From Streptomyces sp. HUAS ZL42 (GTDB lineage: Bacteria; Actinomycetota; Actinomycetes; Streptomycetales; Streptomycetaceae): a stretch of DNA of 64,000 nt. The position numbers and the translations under genes were made by a program. Shown here in pieces: positions 52,766 to 62,514 of this stretch (position 1 is the stretch's first letter; every line of letters starts with the position of its first letter). The stretch spans positions 6,111,001-6,175,000 of the forward strand of contig NZ_CP160403.1 of NCBI RefSeq assembly GCF_040782645.1, written 5' to 3'. The notes below the pieces were generated by a model. The model saw nothing but the letters and a program-made list of their open reading frames with translations, did not search any database and was not told where the DNA came from.

Positions 52766-54745
52766 GTGGCCGCCGTCACTGATCATGACCCCACGGAGCA
52801 CGCCGATCACACCGACGACACCGGGGAGGCGGTCTCCATCGACGACCGGTCCGAGAACCGTGCCCCCGAGGAAGGCGACCGTGAAAACGGCCTCCCCGGG
52901 GACGGCGACTCCGCCGCGGGCTCCCCGGCGGAGGACGCCTCCTCGGGAGAGCGGGGCGCCGGCGAGGGCAAGCGTCCCCAGGAGCGCGCGAGCGAAGGCC
53001 ACGCGCGCGTGCGGGCCGAGGACGACAGGTCCCGTCGTACGGACTCCGCCGACGTCTGGGACGACGGCCTGATCGCGCGGCGGGTGACCGAGGGCGCCGC
53101 CGAGCAGGCCGCCGCGCCGGAGACGACCGGTGCACCCGGCACGCACGCGGTGGCGCCGCTCGCATACGACGGACATCTGCGCTCACGGCTGGACGCCCTC
53201 CGCGAACTGGTGGGGCTCTCGCGCACCAGGCTCGACAGCAGGACGCTCGCCGAGGCCGGCCGGGTGCTGGACGAGGCGGTGGCGCGGCGCAGGCTCTCCG
53301 GGCAGCACACCGTCGTCGCCATCGCGGGCGCGACGGGCAGCGGCAAGTCGCAGCTGTTCAACGCGCTCGCCGGGGTGACCATTTCGGAGTCGGGCGTACG
53401 ACGCCCGACCACCGCGGCACCCATCGCGTGCAGCTGGAGCGACGGCGCGGCGAGCCTCATCGACCGGCTCGGCATCCCGGGACGCCTGCGGCGGCGCCCG
53501 GTGCAGAGCCCGGAGGCGGAGGCGCAGCTGCGCGGGCTCGTGCTGATCGACCTGCCCGACCACGACTCGGCGGCGGTGCAGCACCGTGAGCACGTCGATC
53601 GCATCCTGGCGCTCGTCGACGCCGTCATCTGGGTCGTCGACCCCGAGAAGTACGCCGACGCCGTCCTCCACGAGCGCTATCTGCGGCCCATGGCGGGGCA
53701 CGCGGAGGTCATGTTCGTCGTCCTCAACCAGATCGACCGGCTGCCCGGCGAGGCAACCGAGCTGGTCCTCGACGACCTGCGCCGGCTGCTCGACGAGGAC
53801 GGGATCGCCCTCGGGGAGTACGGCGAACCGGGCGCGACCGTGCTGGCACTGTCCGCGCTCACCGGGGACGGCGTCGGTGAGCTGCGCGAGGCGCTGGGCC
53901 AGTTCGTGGCGGAGCGCGGGGCCCCGGCGCGCCGGATCTCGGCCGATGTACAGGCCGCGGCGTGGCGGCTGCGGCCCGTCTACGCCACGGGGCGGCGCAC
54001 GGGGCTGAGCGAGGAGGCGCGGGAGGAGTTCTCCGCGCGGCTCGCGGACGCGGTGGGCGCCACTGCCGCGGGCGAGGCGGCCGAACGGGCCTGGATGCGC
54101 AACGCCAACCGTGCGTGCGGGACGCCCTGGCTGCGGCTGTGGCGCTGGTGCCAGGACCGGAGCGGGCCGCCCACGGGCCGGCTGCCGCTGAGGGCCCAGG
54201 CCGACGAGGAGACGACGGCGCGCCAGCGCGTCGAACAGGCGGTGCGGACGGTGTCCGACCGGGCCTCGGCGGGACTGCCCGTGCCCTGGGCGCAGGCGGT
54301 GCGCGAGGCTGCCGTACGTGGGTCGCAGGGGCTGCCCGAGGCGCTGGACGAGCTGGCGGCGCGGGCCGGGTCGTCGCCGGGACGTCCGCCGCGGCCGGGC
54401 TGGTGGCCGGCGGCGGTGCTGACTCAGGCGTCCATGACACTGCTTCAGATCGTCGGCGGGCTGTGGCTGGTGGGGCAGATCGCGGGGATCATGGCGCCGA
54501 ACCTGGGCGTGCCCGTGCTGCTGATGCTGGCCGGCATCGTCGGCGGTCCGCTGGTCGAGTGGAGCTGCCGGATGGCGGCGCGCGGTCCCGCCCGGAGGTA
54601 CGGCCAGGAGGCGGAACGGCGCCTGCGGGAGGCGGCGGCCGCGTGCGGGCGGGGCCGGGTGCTGGATCCGGTGGCCGCCGAGTTGCTGCGGTACCGGGAG
54701 GTGCGGGAGCAGTACGTGCGGGTGACGGGGGTGGGGGCGGGCTGA
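52766..54745 (+). CDS. dynB: Dynamin-like GTPase, membrane partner (DynB-like)
   Basis: 659 residues from GTG 52766, 3 bp after the previous stop. The first about 130 residues are acidic and low complexity. The G domain has P-loop AIAGATGSGKSQLFNALAG, G3 LIDLPDHDS and G4 VLNQIDRLPGE. Two hydrophobic segments near the C-terminus (AAVLTQASMTLLQIVGGLWL and LGVPVLLMLAGIVGGPLVEW) would anchor it in the membrane. It pairs with the upstream GTPase; ssbB follows. Confidence 0.82.
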   Translation: MAAVTDHDPTEHADHTDDTGEAVSIDDRSENRAPEEGDRENGLPGDGDSAAGSPAEDASSGERGAGEGKRPQERASEGHARVRAEDDRSRRTDSADVWDDGLIARRVTEGAAEQAAAPETTGAPGTHAVAPLAYDGHLRSRLDALRELVGLSRTRLDSRTLAEAGRVLDEAVARRRLSGQHTVVAIAGATGSGKSQLFNALAGVTISESGVRRPTTAAPIACSWSDGAASLIDRLGIPGRLRRRPVQSPEAEAQLRGLVLIDLPDHDSAAVQHREHVDRILALVDAVIWVVDPEKYADAVLHERYLRPMAGHAEVMFVVLNQIDRLPGEATELVLDDLRRLLDEDGIALGEYGEPGATVLALSALTGDGVGELREALGQFVAERGAPARRISADVQAAAWRLRPVYATGRRTGLSEEAREEFSARLADAVGATAAGEAAERAWMRNANRACGTPWLRLWRWCQDRSGPPTGRLPLRAQADEETTARQRVEQAVRTVSDRASAGLPVPWAQAVREAAVRGSQGLPEALDELAARAGSSPGRPPRPGWWPAAVLTQASMTLLQIVGGLWLVGQIAGIMAPNLGVPVLLMLAGIVGGPLVEWSCRMAARGPARRYGQEAERRLREAAAACGRGRVLDPVAAELLRYREVREQYVRVTGVGAG

Positions 54746-54820
54746 TTCGGGGGTGCGGACCGCTGATTCGGGGTTGGGGGCCCTGGGCGGCGATGTGCGC
54801 CACTCGTTCGGGTGAGGGCG

Positions 54821-54848
54821 TTTTCCACAGGCGGGGCGGTGATCCACA
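54821..54848. promoter_or_regulatory. Two DnaA-box-like sites upstream of ssbB
   Basis: TTTTCCACA at 54821-54829 fits TTWTNCACA, and TGATCCACA at 54840-54848 is close. They are in the same orientation, 19 bp apart, in the gap after dynB. Confidence 0.35.
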
Positions 54849-54906
54849 GGGCGCGGCGGGCCGGGCCGGGTGGCGGCAGTCTGGGGTCACGGCGATCGCG
54901 GCGGAT

Positions 54907-54992
54907 GCGGTCGTCGTGGCAGCGGCGGCAGGCGGGCGTTCGCGGTCGTCGTGGCAGTGGCGACGGCGAGGCGTTCGCGGTCGTTGCGGCAG
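54907..54992 (+). repeat. 35-bp tandem repeats upstream of ssbB
   Basis: The core GCGGTCGTCGTGGCAG occurs at 54907, 54942 and, with two changes, 54977: a strict 35-bp period over two and a half copies. It is in the 319-bp dynB-ssbB gap, which has no other gene. Confidence 0.65.
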
Positions 54993-55064
54993 ACGCAGCC
55001 GTACGGGACCGGCCCGTACGCGTATCCGCCCGGCGCGGTCGGCCGGGCGAAGGAGGGGTTCGCG

Positions 55065-55535
55065 ATGAACGAGACGATGGTCTGCGCGGTGGGGAACGTG
55101 GCGACGCAGCCGGTGTACCGGGAGCTGGCGGCGGGACCGTCGGCACGGTTCCGGCTGGCGGTGACCTCGCGGTACTGGGACCGCGAGAAGAACACCTGGA
55201 CCGACGGACACACCAACTTCTTCACGGTGTGGGCCAATCGGCAGCTCGCCACGAACGCGGCGGCGTCGCTGGCGGTCGGCGATCCCGTCGTCGTGCAGGG
55301 CAGGCTGAAGGTGCGCACGGAAGTGCGCGAAGGGCAGAACTGGACCTCCGCCGACCTCGACGCCGTGGCGATCGGCCACGACCTCGCACGGGGGACGTCG
55401 GCCTTCCGGCGGGCGAACAGGCCGGAGCCGGCGACCGCCGTACCGGCGCGGCCGGAGCCCGACTGGGAGACACCGACGGCAGAACCGGACTCCGCCATCG
55501 CCCAACAGCAGCCCGAGACCGCAGCGGTGACGTGA
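55065..55535 (+). CDS. ssbB: Single-stranded DNA-binding protein, SsbB type
   Basis: 156 residues from ATG 55065, with AAGGAGG upstream. OB-fold marks: MVCAVGNVATQPVYREL, ARFRLAVTSRYWDREKNTW, NFFTVWANRQLATNAAASLAVGDPVVVQGRLKV and RSEV-like TEVREGQNW. The C-terminus ends QPETAAVT and lacks the acidic DDDIPF-type tail of replicative SSB, which is typical of SsbB, a paralog involved in chromosome segregation during sporulation. The preceding dynAB pair supports this. Confidence 0.88.
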   Translation: MNETMVCAVGNVATQPVYRELAAGPSARFRLAVTSRYWDREKNTWTDGHTNFFTVWANRQLATNAAASLAVGDPVVVQGRLKVRTEVREGQNWTSADLDAVAIGHDLARGTSAFRRANRPEPATAVPARPEPDWETPTAEPDSAIAQQQPETAAVT

Positions 55536-55567
55536 CGTCAGGCAGCGTCCCGGACTGACCGATGCGC

Positions 55568-55617
55568 GGCTTATCGGCGAATGGGTTCTGAATCACCTGT
55601 GGATTTGTTGATAAGCC
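55568..55617. promoter_or_regulatory. Inverted repeat enclosing a DnaA-box-like site
   Basis: GGCTTATC (55568-55575) and GATAAGCC (55610-55617) are perfect complements; TGTGGATTT (55598-55606, reverse of AAATCCACA) lies between them. Downstream of ssbB and upstream of the surface-protein gene. Confidence 0.35.
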
Positions 55618-55794
55618 CTGCGCGCAGACGGTCCGGCGATAACGATTCCGAGTCGGATCGCCTGTCCGACGGTATGACTGGGAAGTGTGGTGCGCCCGCG
55701 TCTCTAGGATGCCGGGCATAGCTCACGGGGCTCCTGTTTCTGCTGGTGGGACCGTACCCCCCACGTCAACGGGTCCTGCGCGAAGGGGAATTGC

Positions 55795-57267
55795 GTGTTT
55801 TCTTCGTTCTCTGCGTTCTCTGCGTTCTCTGCGTTCTCTGCGTTCTCTGCGTTCTCTGCGTTCTCTGCGTTCTCTGCGCCGGCAGCGCGCAGGCGAGGCG
55901 CGGCGCGGCTGGCCGCCGGAACGCTGGTGTCCGGACTCGTCGTCGCCGGTCTGCTGGCCGCAGCCGGCCCGGCCACCGCCGGCGGGACGACGCAGAACCA
56001 GGGCGGGGCGACCGCCACCATAGGCGGCCTGAAGACGTACGGCGCAGCGGTGATCCACGACGACAGCGGGGATCAGGAGGTGTCGGCGGGCCTGTTCGAG
56101 ATGTCCGTCGAGGGCGGAGGCACGCTCCAGACCTACTGCATCGACCTGCACAACCCCACGCAGCGGGACGCCAAGTACCACGAGACCCCCTGGAGCGGCA
56201 CCTCGTTGGGCACCAACAAGGACGCCGGCCGGATCAGCTGGATCCTGCAGAACTCCTATCCGCAGGTGAACAACCTCGCGGCGCTCGCCGACGAGGCCGG
56301 TATCGACGGCGGTCTCACCGAGCAGGACGCCGCTGCCGGCACCCAGGTGGCGATCTGGCGCTACTCGGACGGCGCGGACGTCGACGCGGTCGACGCCCAG
56401 GCCGAGAAGCTGGCGGACTTCCTCTACAAGAGCGCCCGGGACGTGGCGGAGCCGAAGGCGTCGCTGACCCTCGACCCGCCCGCGGTCTCGGGCCACCCGG
56501 GGGAGCTGCTGGGTCCGGTGACGGTGCACACGAACGCGAGCAGCGTGACGGTGGCGCCACCGGCGGACGCCGCCACGAACGGAGTGCGGATCGTCGGCAA
56601 GGACGGCAAGGCGGTCACCTCGGCCACCGACGGCAGCCAGCTGTTCTTCGATGTCCCCGAGGACGCGGCGGCGGGCACGGCCGAGCTGACGGTCCAGGCG
56701 TCGACCACCGTGCCGGTCGGCCGCGCGCTCGCCTCCGAGAGCCGCAGCCAGACGCAGATCCTGGCCGGCTCGAGCGAGTCGACCGTCTCGGCGACCGCCA
56801 GCGCGGGCTGGGCGGCGCAGGGGGCGATACCGGCACTGTCCGCGGCGGAGAACTGCGCCAAGGGCGGGGTGGACATCACCGCGGCCAACGTGGGCGACGA
56901 GGCGTTCACCTTCGAGCTGATGGGAACCGAGCACAGCATCCCGGCGGGCGGGACCCGCACGGTGACCATCCCGCTCCAGGAGGGCCAGGCCTACGACTTC
57001 ACGATCACGGGGCCGAACGGCTTCGAGAAGCGGTTCACCGGCGTCCTCGACTGCAAGACCCAGGGCAGCGAGTCCGGCGACACTACGCAGACCCTGAGCG
57101 AACCGAGCCCCGCGACCGTCGGCGGCACCGGCACCGACACGAACCTCGCCGAAACCGGCGGCGCCAGTGCGACCCCGCTGATCGCCGGCGTGGCCATCGG
57201 CCTGGTCGTGATCGGCGGCGCGGCACTGCTGATCACGGGCAGGAAGCAGAACCCGACGCAGGAGTGA
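55795..57267 (+). CDS. Thioester-domain (TQXA) surface protein with LAETG sorting signal
   Basis: 490 residues from GTG 55795 with AAGGGGA upstream. The N-terminal region holds eight FSA repeats, then a basic stretch and the signal-peptide core ending at PATA. A thioester domain follows: LQTYCIDLHNPT with the reactive Cys and AAGTQVAIWRYSDG with the Gln (TQxA). Ig-like domains come next, then LAETG, a hydrophobic segment and RKQNPTQE. Thioester adhesins form covalent bonds with surfaces. It would be linked to peptidoglycan by sortase. Confidence 0.9.
   Translation: MFSSFSAFSAFSAFSAFSAFSAFSAFSAPAARRRGAARLAAGTLVSGLVVAGLLAAAGPATAGGTTQNQGGATATIGGLKTYGAAVIHDDSGDQEVSAGLFEMSVEGGGTLQTYCIDLHNPTQRDAKYHETPWSGTSLGTNKDAGRISWILQNSYPQVNNLAALADEAGIDGGLTEQDAAAGTQVAIWRYSDGADVDAVDAQAEKLADFLYKSARDVAEPKASLTLDPPAVSGHPGELLGPVTVHTNASSVTVAPPADAATNGVRIVGKDGKAVTSATDGSQLFFDVPEDAAAGTAELTVQASTTVPVGRALASESRSQTQILAGSSESTVSATASAGWAAQGAIPALSAAENCAKGGVDITAANVGDEAFTFELMGTEHSIPAGGTRTVTIPLQEGQAYDFTITGPNGFEKRFTGVLDCKTQGSESGDTTQTLSEPSPATVGGTGTDTNLAETGGASATPLIAGVAIGLVVIGGAALLITGRKQNPTQE
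55807..55878 (+). repeat. Eight perfect copies of a 9-bp repeat
   Basis: TTCTCTGCG repeated eight times without a mismatch, encoding (Phe-Ser-Ala)8 directly after the start of the thioester protein. Confidence 0.97.
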
Positions 57268-57297
57268 GCCCTGCCGCCGCGGCCTTCGGAGCGCCGG

Positions 57298-57326
57298 TGG
57301 ACACCGTTCCGGCAGGGCACTAGCTT
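57298..57326 (+). promoter_or_regulatory. Promoter for a leaderless transcript
   Basis: TGGACA (57298-57303), 17-bp spacer, TAGCTT (57321-57326), then 6 nt to GTG 57333. Both hexamers and spacing fit a housekeeping promoter. Confidence 0.6.
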
Positions 57327-57332
57327 GCCGAA

Positions 57333-57986
57333 GTGGATCTCTTCTCGCGCTCTTGGACGGCGTTGCGCACGGCGGTCGACGAACTCTCCGACCAGGACTG
57401 GGAACGGCCGTCCGGCTGCACCGGCTGGCTCGTGCGGGACCTGGTGTGCCACCTGATCATCGACGCCCAGGACGTCCTGATCACTCTGGTCACGCCCGCC
57501 GAGACCGAACCGACCGTGGACTCGGTCACCTACTGGAACCTCGTCGAGCCCCCGACCGGCGAGGACCCGCTCGACGCACTGATCCCCCGGCTGGCCGCCG
57601 CGTACGGCGAGCCGAGGTGGCTCAGATTTCACTTCGACGACGTCGGCTCCGCCGCCGGGCGCGCCGCGGAACTCGCCGCCCCGGGTGCTCGCGTCAGCAC
57701 TCGCGACGAAGTGCTGACCGTCGGCGACTACCTGTCCGCCTACGTCATGGAATGGACGTTGCACCACCTGGACCTGATCGCACACCTGCCCTCGGCCGCC
57801 GAGCCGCCCGCCGAAACCCTCGCGGCGGCCCGCGCGTCACTGGAAGAGATCGCCGGGGCACCGATTCCGGCGTCGTTCTCCGACAAGGACGCGCTGCTCG
57901 TCGGAACCGGACGCCGCGTCCCGACGGACGCGGAGAGTGCCGCGCTGGGCGAACTGGCCTCGAAGATCCCGCTCGTTCTCGGCTGA
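57333..57986 (+). CDS. Maleylpyruvate isomerase/DinB-family mycothiol-dependent protein
   Basis: 217 residues. RSWTALRTAVDELSDQDWERPSGCTGWLVRDLVCHLI at the N-terminus, with the conserved Trp-x-Val-x-Asp-x2-x-His pattern, and VMEWTLHHLDLIAHL further on, giving the three-His metal site of the DinB/MDMPI helical bundle. Members are often mycothiol-dependent enzymes of actinobacteria. The substrate is unknown. GTG start lies at the predicted transcription start, so the message is likely leaderless. Confidence 0.82.
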   Translation: MDLFSRSWTALRTAVDELSDQDWERPSGCTGWLVRDLVCHLIIDAQDVLITLVTPAETEPTVDSVTYWNLVEPPTGEDPLDALIPRLAAAYGEPRWLRFHFDDVGSAAGRAAELAAPGARVSTRDEVLTVGDYLSAYVMEWTLHHLDLIAHLPSAAEPPAETLAAARASLEEIAGAPIPASFSDKDALLVGTGRRVPTDAESAALGELASKIPLVLG

Positions 57987-58153
57987 ACCAACCCACGGCC
58001 GTGATCGGACAGCGACCGTCGAGCCACCGCCCCCGGCGGCGAAACGCCAGGTCAGAGCCGCTCGACCATACGGGTTTCCCCCAAGGGGTAGCCGTCCGGC
58101 AAGATGGGGTGTATCTGCCCACTGCCAGATTTCAAGCTGCCGGACGGTTTCTC

Positions 58154-59818
<1,665 letters not shown>

Positions 59819-59820
59819 TC

Positions 59821-60231
59821 TTGCGGCACATCTACCGCTGCCCGCTGCGCTGGGCGGACATGGACGCGTACGGCCACGTCAACAACGTGGTCTTCCTCCG
59901 CTATCTGGAGGAAGCCCGTATCGACTTCCTGTTCCGCCCGGAGAAGGACTTCAAGCAGGGGTCGGTGGTGGCCCGCCACGAGATCGACTACAAGCGGCAG
60001 CTCGTCCACCGCCACGCGCCCGTGGACATCGAGTTGTGGGTCACCGAGGTGCGAGCGGCGTCCTTCACCATCGCCTACGAGGTGAAGGACGGCGATGAGG
60101 TCTACGTCCGCGCCTCGACGGTCATCGTGCCGTTCGACTTCGAGGCGCAGCGGCCGCGTCGGATCACCGACGAGGAACGCGAGTTCCTCCAGGGCTACCG
60201 GGACGACGAGGAGGAGGCCGTCGCCGCATGA
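59821..60231 (+). CDS. Acyl-CoA thioesterase, hotdog fold (YbgC-like)
   Basis: 136 residues from TTG 59821, 2 bp after the ettA stop. RWADMDAYGHVNNVVFLRYLEEARIDFL carries the conserved Asp-x6-Asn catalytic pattern of 4-hydroxybenzoyl-CoA-type thioesterases, and IDYKRQLVHRHAPVDIELWV follows. Probably hydrolyses an acyl-CoA. Part of an ettA-thioesterase-unknown operon; it overlaps the next gene by ATGA. Confidence 0.87.
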   Translation: MRHIYRCPLRWADMDAYGHVNNVVFLRYLEEARIDFLFRPEKDFKQGSVVARHEIDYKRQLVHRHAPVDIELWVTEVRAASFTIAYEVKDGDEVYVRASTVIVPFDFEAQRPRRITDEEREFLQGYRDDEEEAVAA

Positions 60232-60905
60232 CGGTGCTCCACCTCGCCGACGAGGGGGAGGCAGCGGATCTCGCGGCCTTCCTCTCCCGGCTGCTCCACT
60301 ACGACCGTTCGGCCGCGGTGCGTCTGCAGGCGGCCGGAACCGCGCTCGCCGTCTTCGGACGGCCGCCGTCCTTCGAGGTACTGGCGATCCGCGCGGTGCG
60401 GCTGGCCAAGCCGTACGAGAACGGGCTCGACGTCACCCTCGACGTGACGGTGTCCGCCGGCGAACTGCTGGAATCCGTCGACGAGTCGGCCGCCACAGCC
60501 GTCGTGCCGGCCGCGGTGACCGGACCGCCCTGGGCCGGGGTGCTCCCGCCGCGCGGCGGGTGGCGGGCGGAGCCGGGGCTGCCGGATCCGGACGCGTTGC
60601 GTGCGATGGTCGGTGCGGCCGTCGCCGAATTCCGGGGCCGTACAGAGGAGTTGGCACCCGAGCGGCGTACGCGGGCCGAACTCGACCGGGTCGGGCGGGA
60701 GATCTGGTCCCGTACGGTCGGAGACACGCGGCTGCCCGTACGGGCCGTGCACGCGGCACAGTCACTGGGCTTCCTGCGGCCCGCTGCGGCCGCGGAGAAC
60801 CTGGCGCTGGTCTCGTCGGGTGCGTGGCTGCGGCTGCGCACGCCGTACGGGTCGATCGCCGTACGGCGTGCGGGGCTCGGTGCGCTCGACGTCAGCGTCC
60901 GCTGA
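60228..60905 (+). CDS. Conserved hypothetical protein of the ettA operon
   Basis: 225 residues, no signal or membrane segment. Starts ATG 60228 within the thioesterase stop. The sequence is Ala- and Leu-rich with segments FLSRLLHYDRSAAVRLQAAG, GRPPSFEVLAIRAVRL and SIAVRRAGLGALDVSVR. I do not recognise a family. The fixed coupling to ettA and a thioesterase suggests a core actinobacterial role; none can be inferred from motifs. Confidence 0.78.
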   Translation: MTVLHLADEGEAADLAAFLSRLLHYDRSAAVRLQAAGTALAVFGRPPSFEVLAIRAVRLAKPYENGLDVTLDVTVSAGELLESVDESAATAVVPAAVTGPPWAGVLPPRGGWRAEPGLPDPDALRAMVGAAVAEFRGRTEELAPERRTRAELDRVGREIWSRTVGDTRLPVRAVHAAQSLGFLRPAAAAENLALVSSGAWLRLRTPYGSIAVRRAGLGALDVSVR

Positions 60906-60917
60906 CGCTGACCGCTG

Positions 60918-61112
60918 TCACACCAGGGGCCAGAGGGCGGCGGTCAGGCCGAAGCCGATGACGCCCATCGCGGTCGTGAGGACCGTCCAGGTCCGCAGGC
61001 CGCTCGCCACGTCCAGGCCGGCCAGCTTGGTGAACATCCAGTAGCCCGCGTCGTTGATGTGCGAGACGGCCAGCCCGCCCGCGCCCATCGCCAGGGCGAC
61101 CAGGGAGAGCTG
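60918..61112 (-). pseudogene. C-terminal fragment of a GntP-type gluconate permease
   Basis: Minus-strand reading ending in TGA at 60918-60920: LVALAMGAGGLAVSHINDAG, YWMFTKLAGLDV, LRTWTVLTTAMGVIGFGLTA. The SHINDAGYW and LRTWTV blocks are the end of GntP family transporters. About 64 codons remain of roughly 450, with no start, so it is a relic. Confidence 0.75.
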
Positions 61113-61288
61113 CGCGTGGACAGGGCCAGGACGCGGAGGTCGTTGTCGCAGACCGCGTCCACGACCGCGGTGGCGCCGTCGTGAAGGGTGGCGAGCCTGG
61201 CGGCCACGTGGGCGGGGCCGCTGGTGCGCAGGTCGTCGAGGGTGATGCGGAGGACCTTGTCGGCGGGGGTGCGGCCCTTCGTCTTCGG
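61112..61288 (-). pseudogene. Fragment of a four-carbon acid sugar kinase-like gene (OtnK/DUF1537)
   Basis: In another minus-strand frame, running into the GntP fragment: PADKVLRITLDDLRTSGPAH, VAARLATLHDGATAVVDAVC, DNDLRVLAL. This resembles the N-terminal domain of OtnK-type sugar-acid kinases. An in-frame TAA lies just upstream (61289-61291). The assignment is by remembered pattern and less certain than GntP. Confidence 0.5.
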
Positions 61289-61301
61289 TTACGGGCCGCG
61301 A

Positions 61302-62258
61302 TCACTGTGGTGTGCTGTCGTCCGGCCGTACGGCGATGTGGTCCGGCTCCAGTTCCAGGGCCACGCGGTCACGCATGCCCAGGGCCTGGGTGTACTCGGC
61401 GGGGAGCTGGAGGCGGCCGGCGCGGTCGAGCATGGCGTATTCGCGGGCCACGACGGTTTCGTGGCCGGTCGTCGCGTCCACCTCGCTGCGGCGCAGGACC
61501 TCCGTGGCGGTGCGGCCGTCGCGGATGGCGACGGTGCGGCGCACCTCGTCGGCGACCGTCTGGTCGTGGGTGACGATGACGATGGTGGTGCCGAGGTGTT
61601 CGTTCGCGGTACGGAGGGCGGCGAAGATCTGTTCCGCCGTGTGGGAGTCGAGTTCGCCGGTGGGTTCGTCGGCGAGCAGGACCGCGGGGTTGTTGGCGAG
61701 GGCCACGGCGATGGCGACGCGTTGCTGCTGGCCGCCGGACATCTGGTGGGGGCGGCGGTCGCGGCAGTCTGCCGTGCCCATCAACTCCAGGAGTTCCAGG
61801 GCGCGTTCGGTGTGGGCGCGGTGGTGTCCGCGGGGGCCGGAGAGTTGCATGGGGACGGTGATGTTCTGGGCCGCGGTGAGGTAGGGGAGGAGGTTGCGGG
61901 AGGTCTGCTGCCAGATGAAGCCGACGGTCTTGCGGCGGTAGGTGAGGCGGTCCTTGGCGGTCATGGTGAGGAGGTCGTGGCCGGCGACGCGGGCTGCGCC
62001 GGCGGTGGGGGTGTCCAGGCCGGCGAGGATGTTCATGAGGGTGGACTTGCCGCTGCCGGAGGCGCCGACGAGGGCCATGAGCTCGCCCTCCCGGACGAGG
62101 AGGTCCAGGCCTTGGAGGGCTTGGACCTCTATGCCGTCCGTGGAGAAGATGCGGACGAGGCGGTCGCAGGTGATGAGGGCATCGTGGCCGTAGGCGGGTT
62201 GGTTGCGGGTGGTGGTGGCTCGGTGGGCGAGGTCGGCGAGGGTGGGGTTCGTGGTCAT
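61302..62258 (-). CDS. ABC transporter ATP-binding protein (MacB/LolD type)
   Basis: 318 residues from ATG 62258, with GGGAGACC upstream; the longer minus-strand reading runs into repeats. Walker A GASGSGKST, signature MSGGQQQRVAIAVAL, Walker B VLLADEPTGELD and switch His VTHDQ. The C-terminal about 70 residues (REYAMLDRAGRLQLPAEYTQ) form an extra domain resembling AbrB-like folds, beyond the usual 230-residue ATPase. The partner is the FtsX-like permease gene upstream, 612 bp away. Confidence 0.92.
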   Translation of the reverse strand: MTTNPTLADLAHRATTTRNQPAYGHDALITCDRLVRIFSTDGIEVQALQGLDLLVREGELMALVGASGSGKSTLMNILAGLDTPTAGAARVAGHDLLTMTAKDRLTYRRKTVGFIWQQTSRNLLPYLTAAQNITVPMQLSGPRGHHRAHTERALELLELMGTADCRDRRPHQMSGGQQQRVAIAVALANNPAVLLADEPTGELDSHTAEQIFAALRTANEHLGTTIVIVTHDQTVADEVRRTVAIRDGRTATEVLRRSEVDATTGHETVVAREYAMLDRAGRLQLPAEYTQALGMRDRVALELEPDHIAVRPDDSTPQ

Positions 62259-62307
62259 ACGTAGGTCTCCCGGGGGTCGGTCAGCAGTGGCCCGGTGTTG
62301 GTGCTGG

Positions 62308-62430
62308 GGGTGTGTCGCGCAGCCCGGCGCTTGCGGGGTGCCGCCCGCGCGAATGCCTGCGGCAGGCGGGTTCGATGCGAGGGCGCCCGGGGCTGCGGTC
62401 GGCGCGGGGTGTGTCGCGCAGCCCGGCGCT
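62308..62430. repeat. Direct repeat pair, 99-bp period
   Basis: A 24-bp sequence, GGGTGTGTCGCGCAGCCCGG and CGCT, occurs at 62308-62331 and exactly again at 62407-62430. Each copy is followed within a few bases by GGGGTGCC. Confidence 0.8.
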
Positions 62431-62435
62431 GACGG

Positions 62436-62478
62436 GGTGCCTCCCCCACTCTCGGCTTCGCTCGAGCGGGGGGACCCC
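62436..62478. repeat. Interrupted palindromic element
   Basis: GGTGCCTCCCCC... TCGGCTTCGCTCGA ...GGGGGGACCCCC. From memory this motif is dispersed in many Streptomyces intergenic regions; unverified here. Confidence 0.5.
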
Positions 62479-62514
62479 CATCGCCCACCCGTGCCGCCCC
62501 AAGCGGCACGCATG

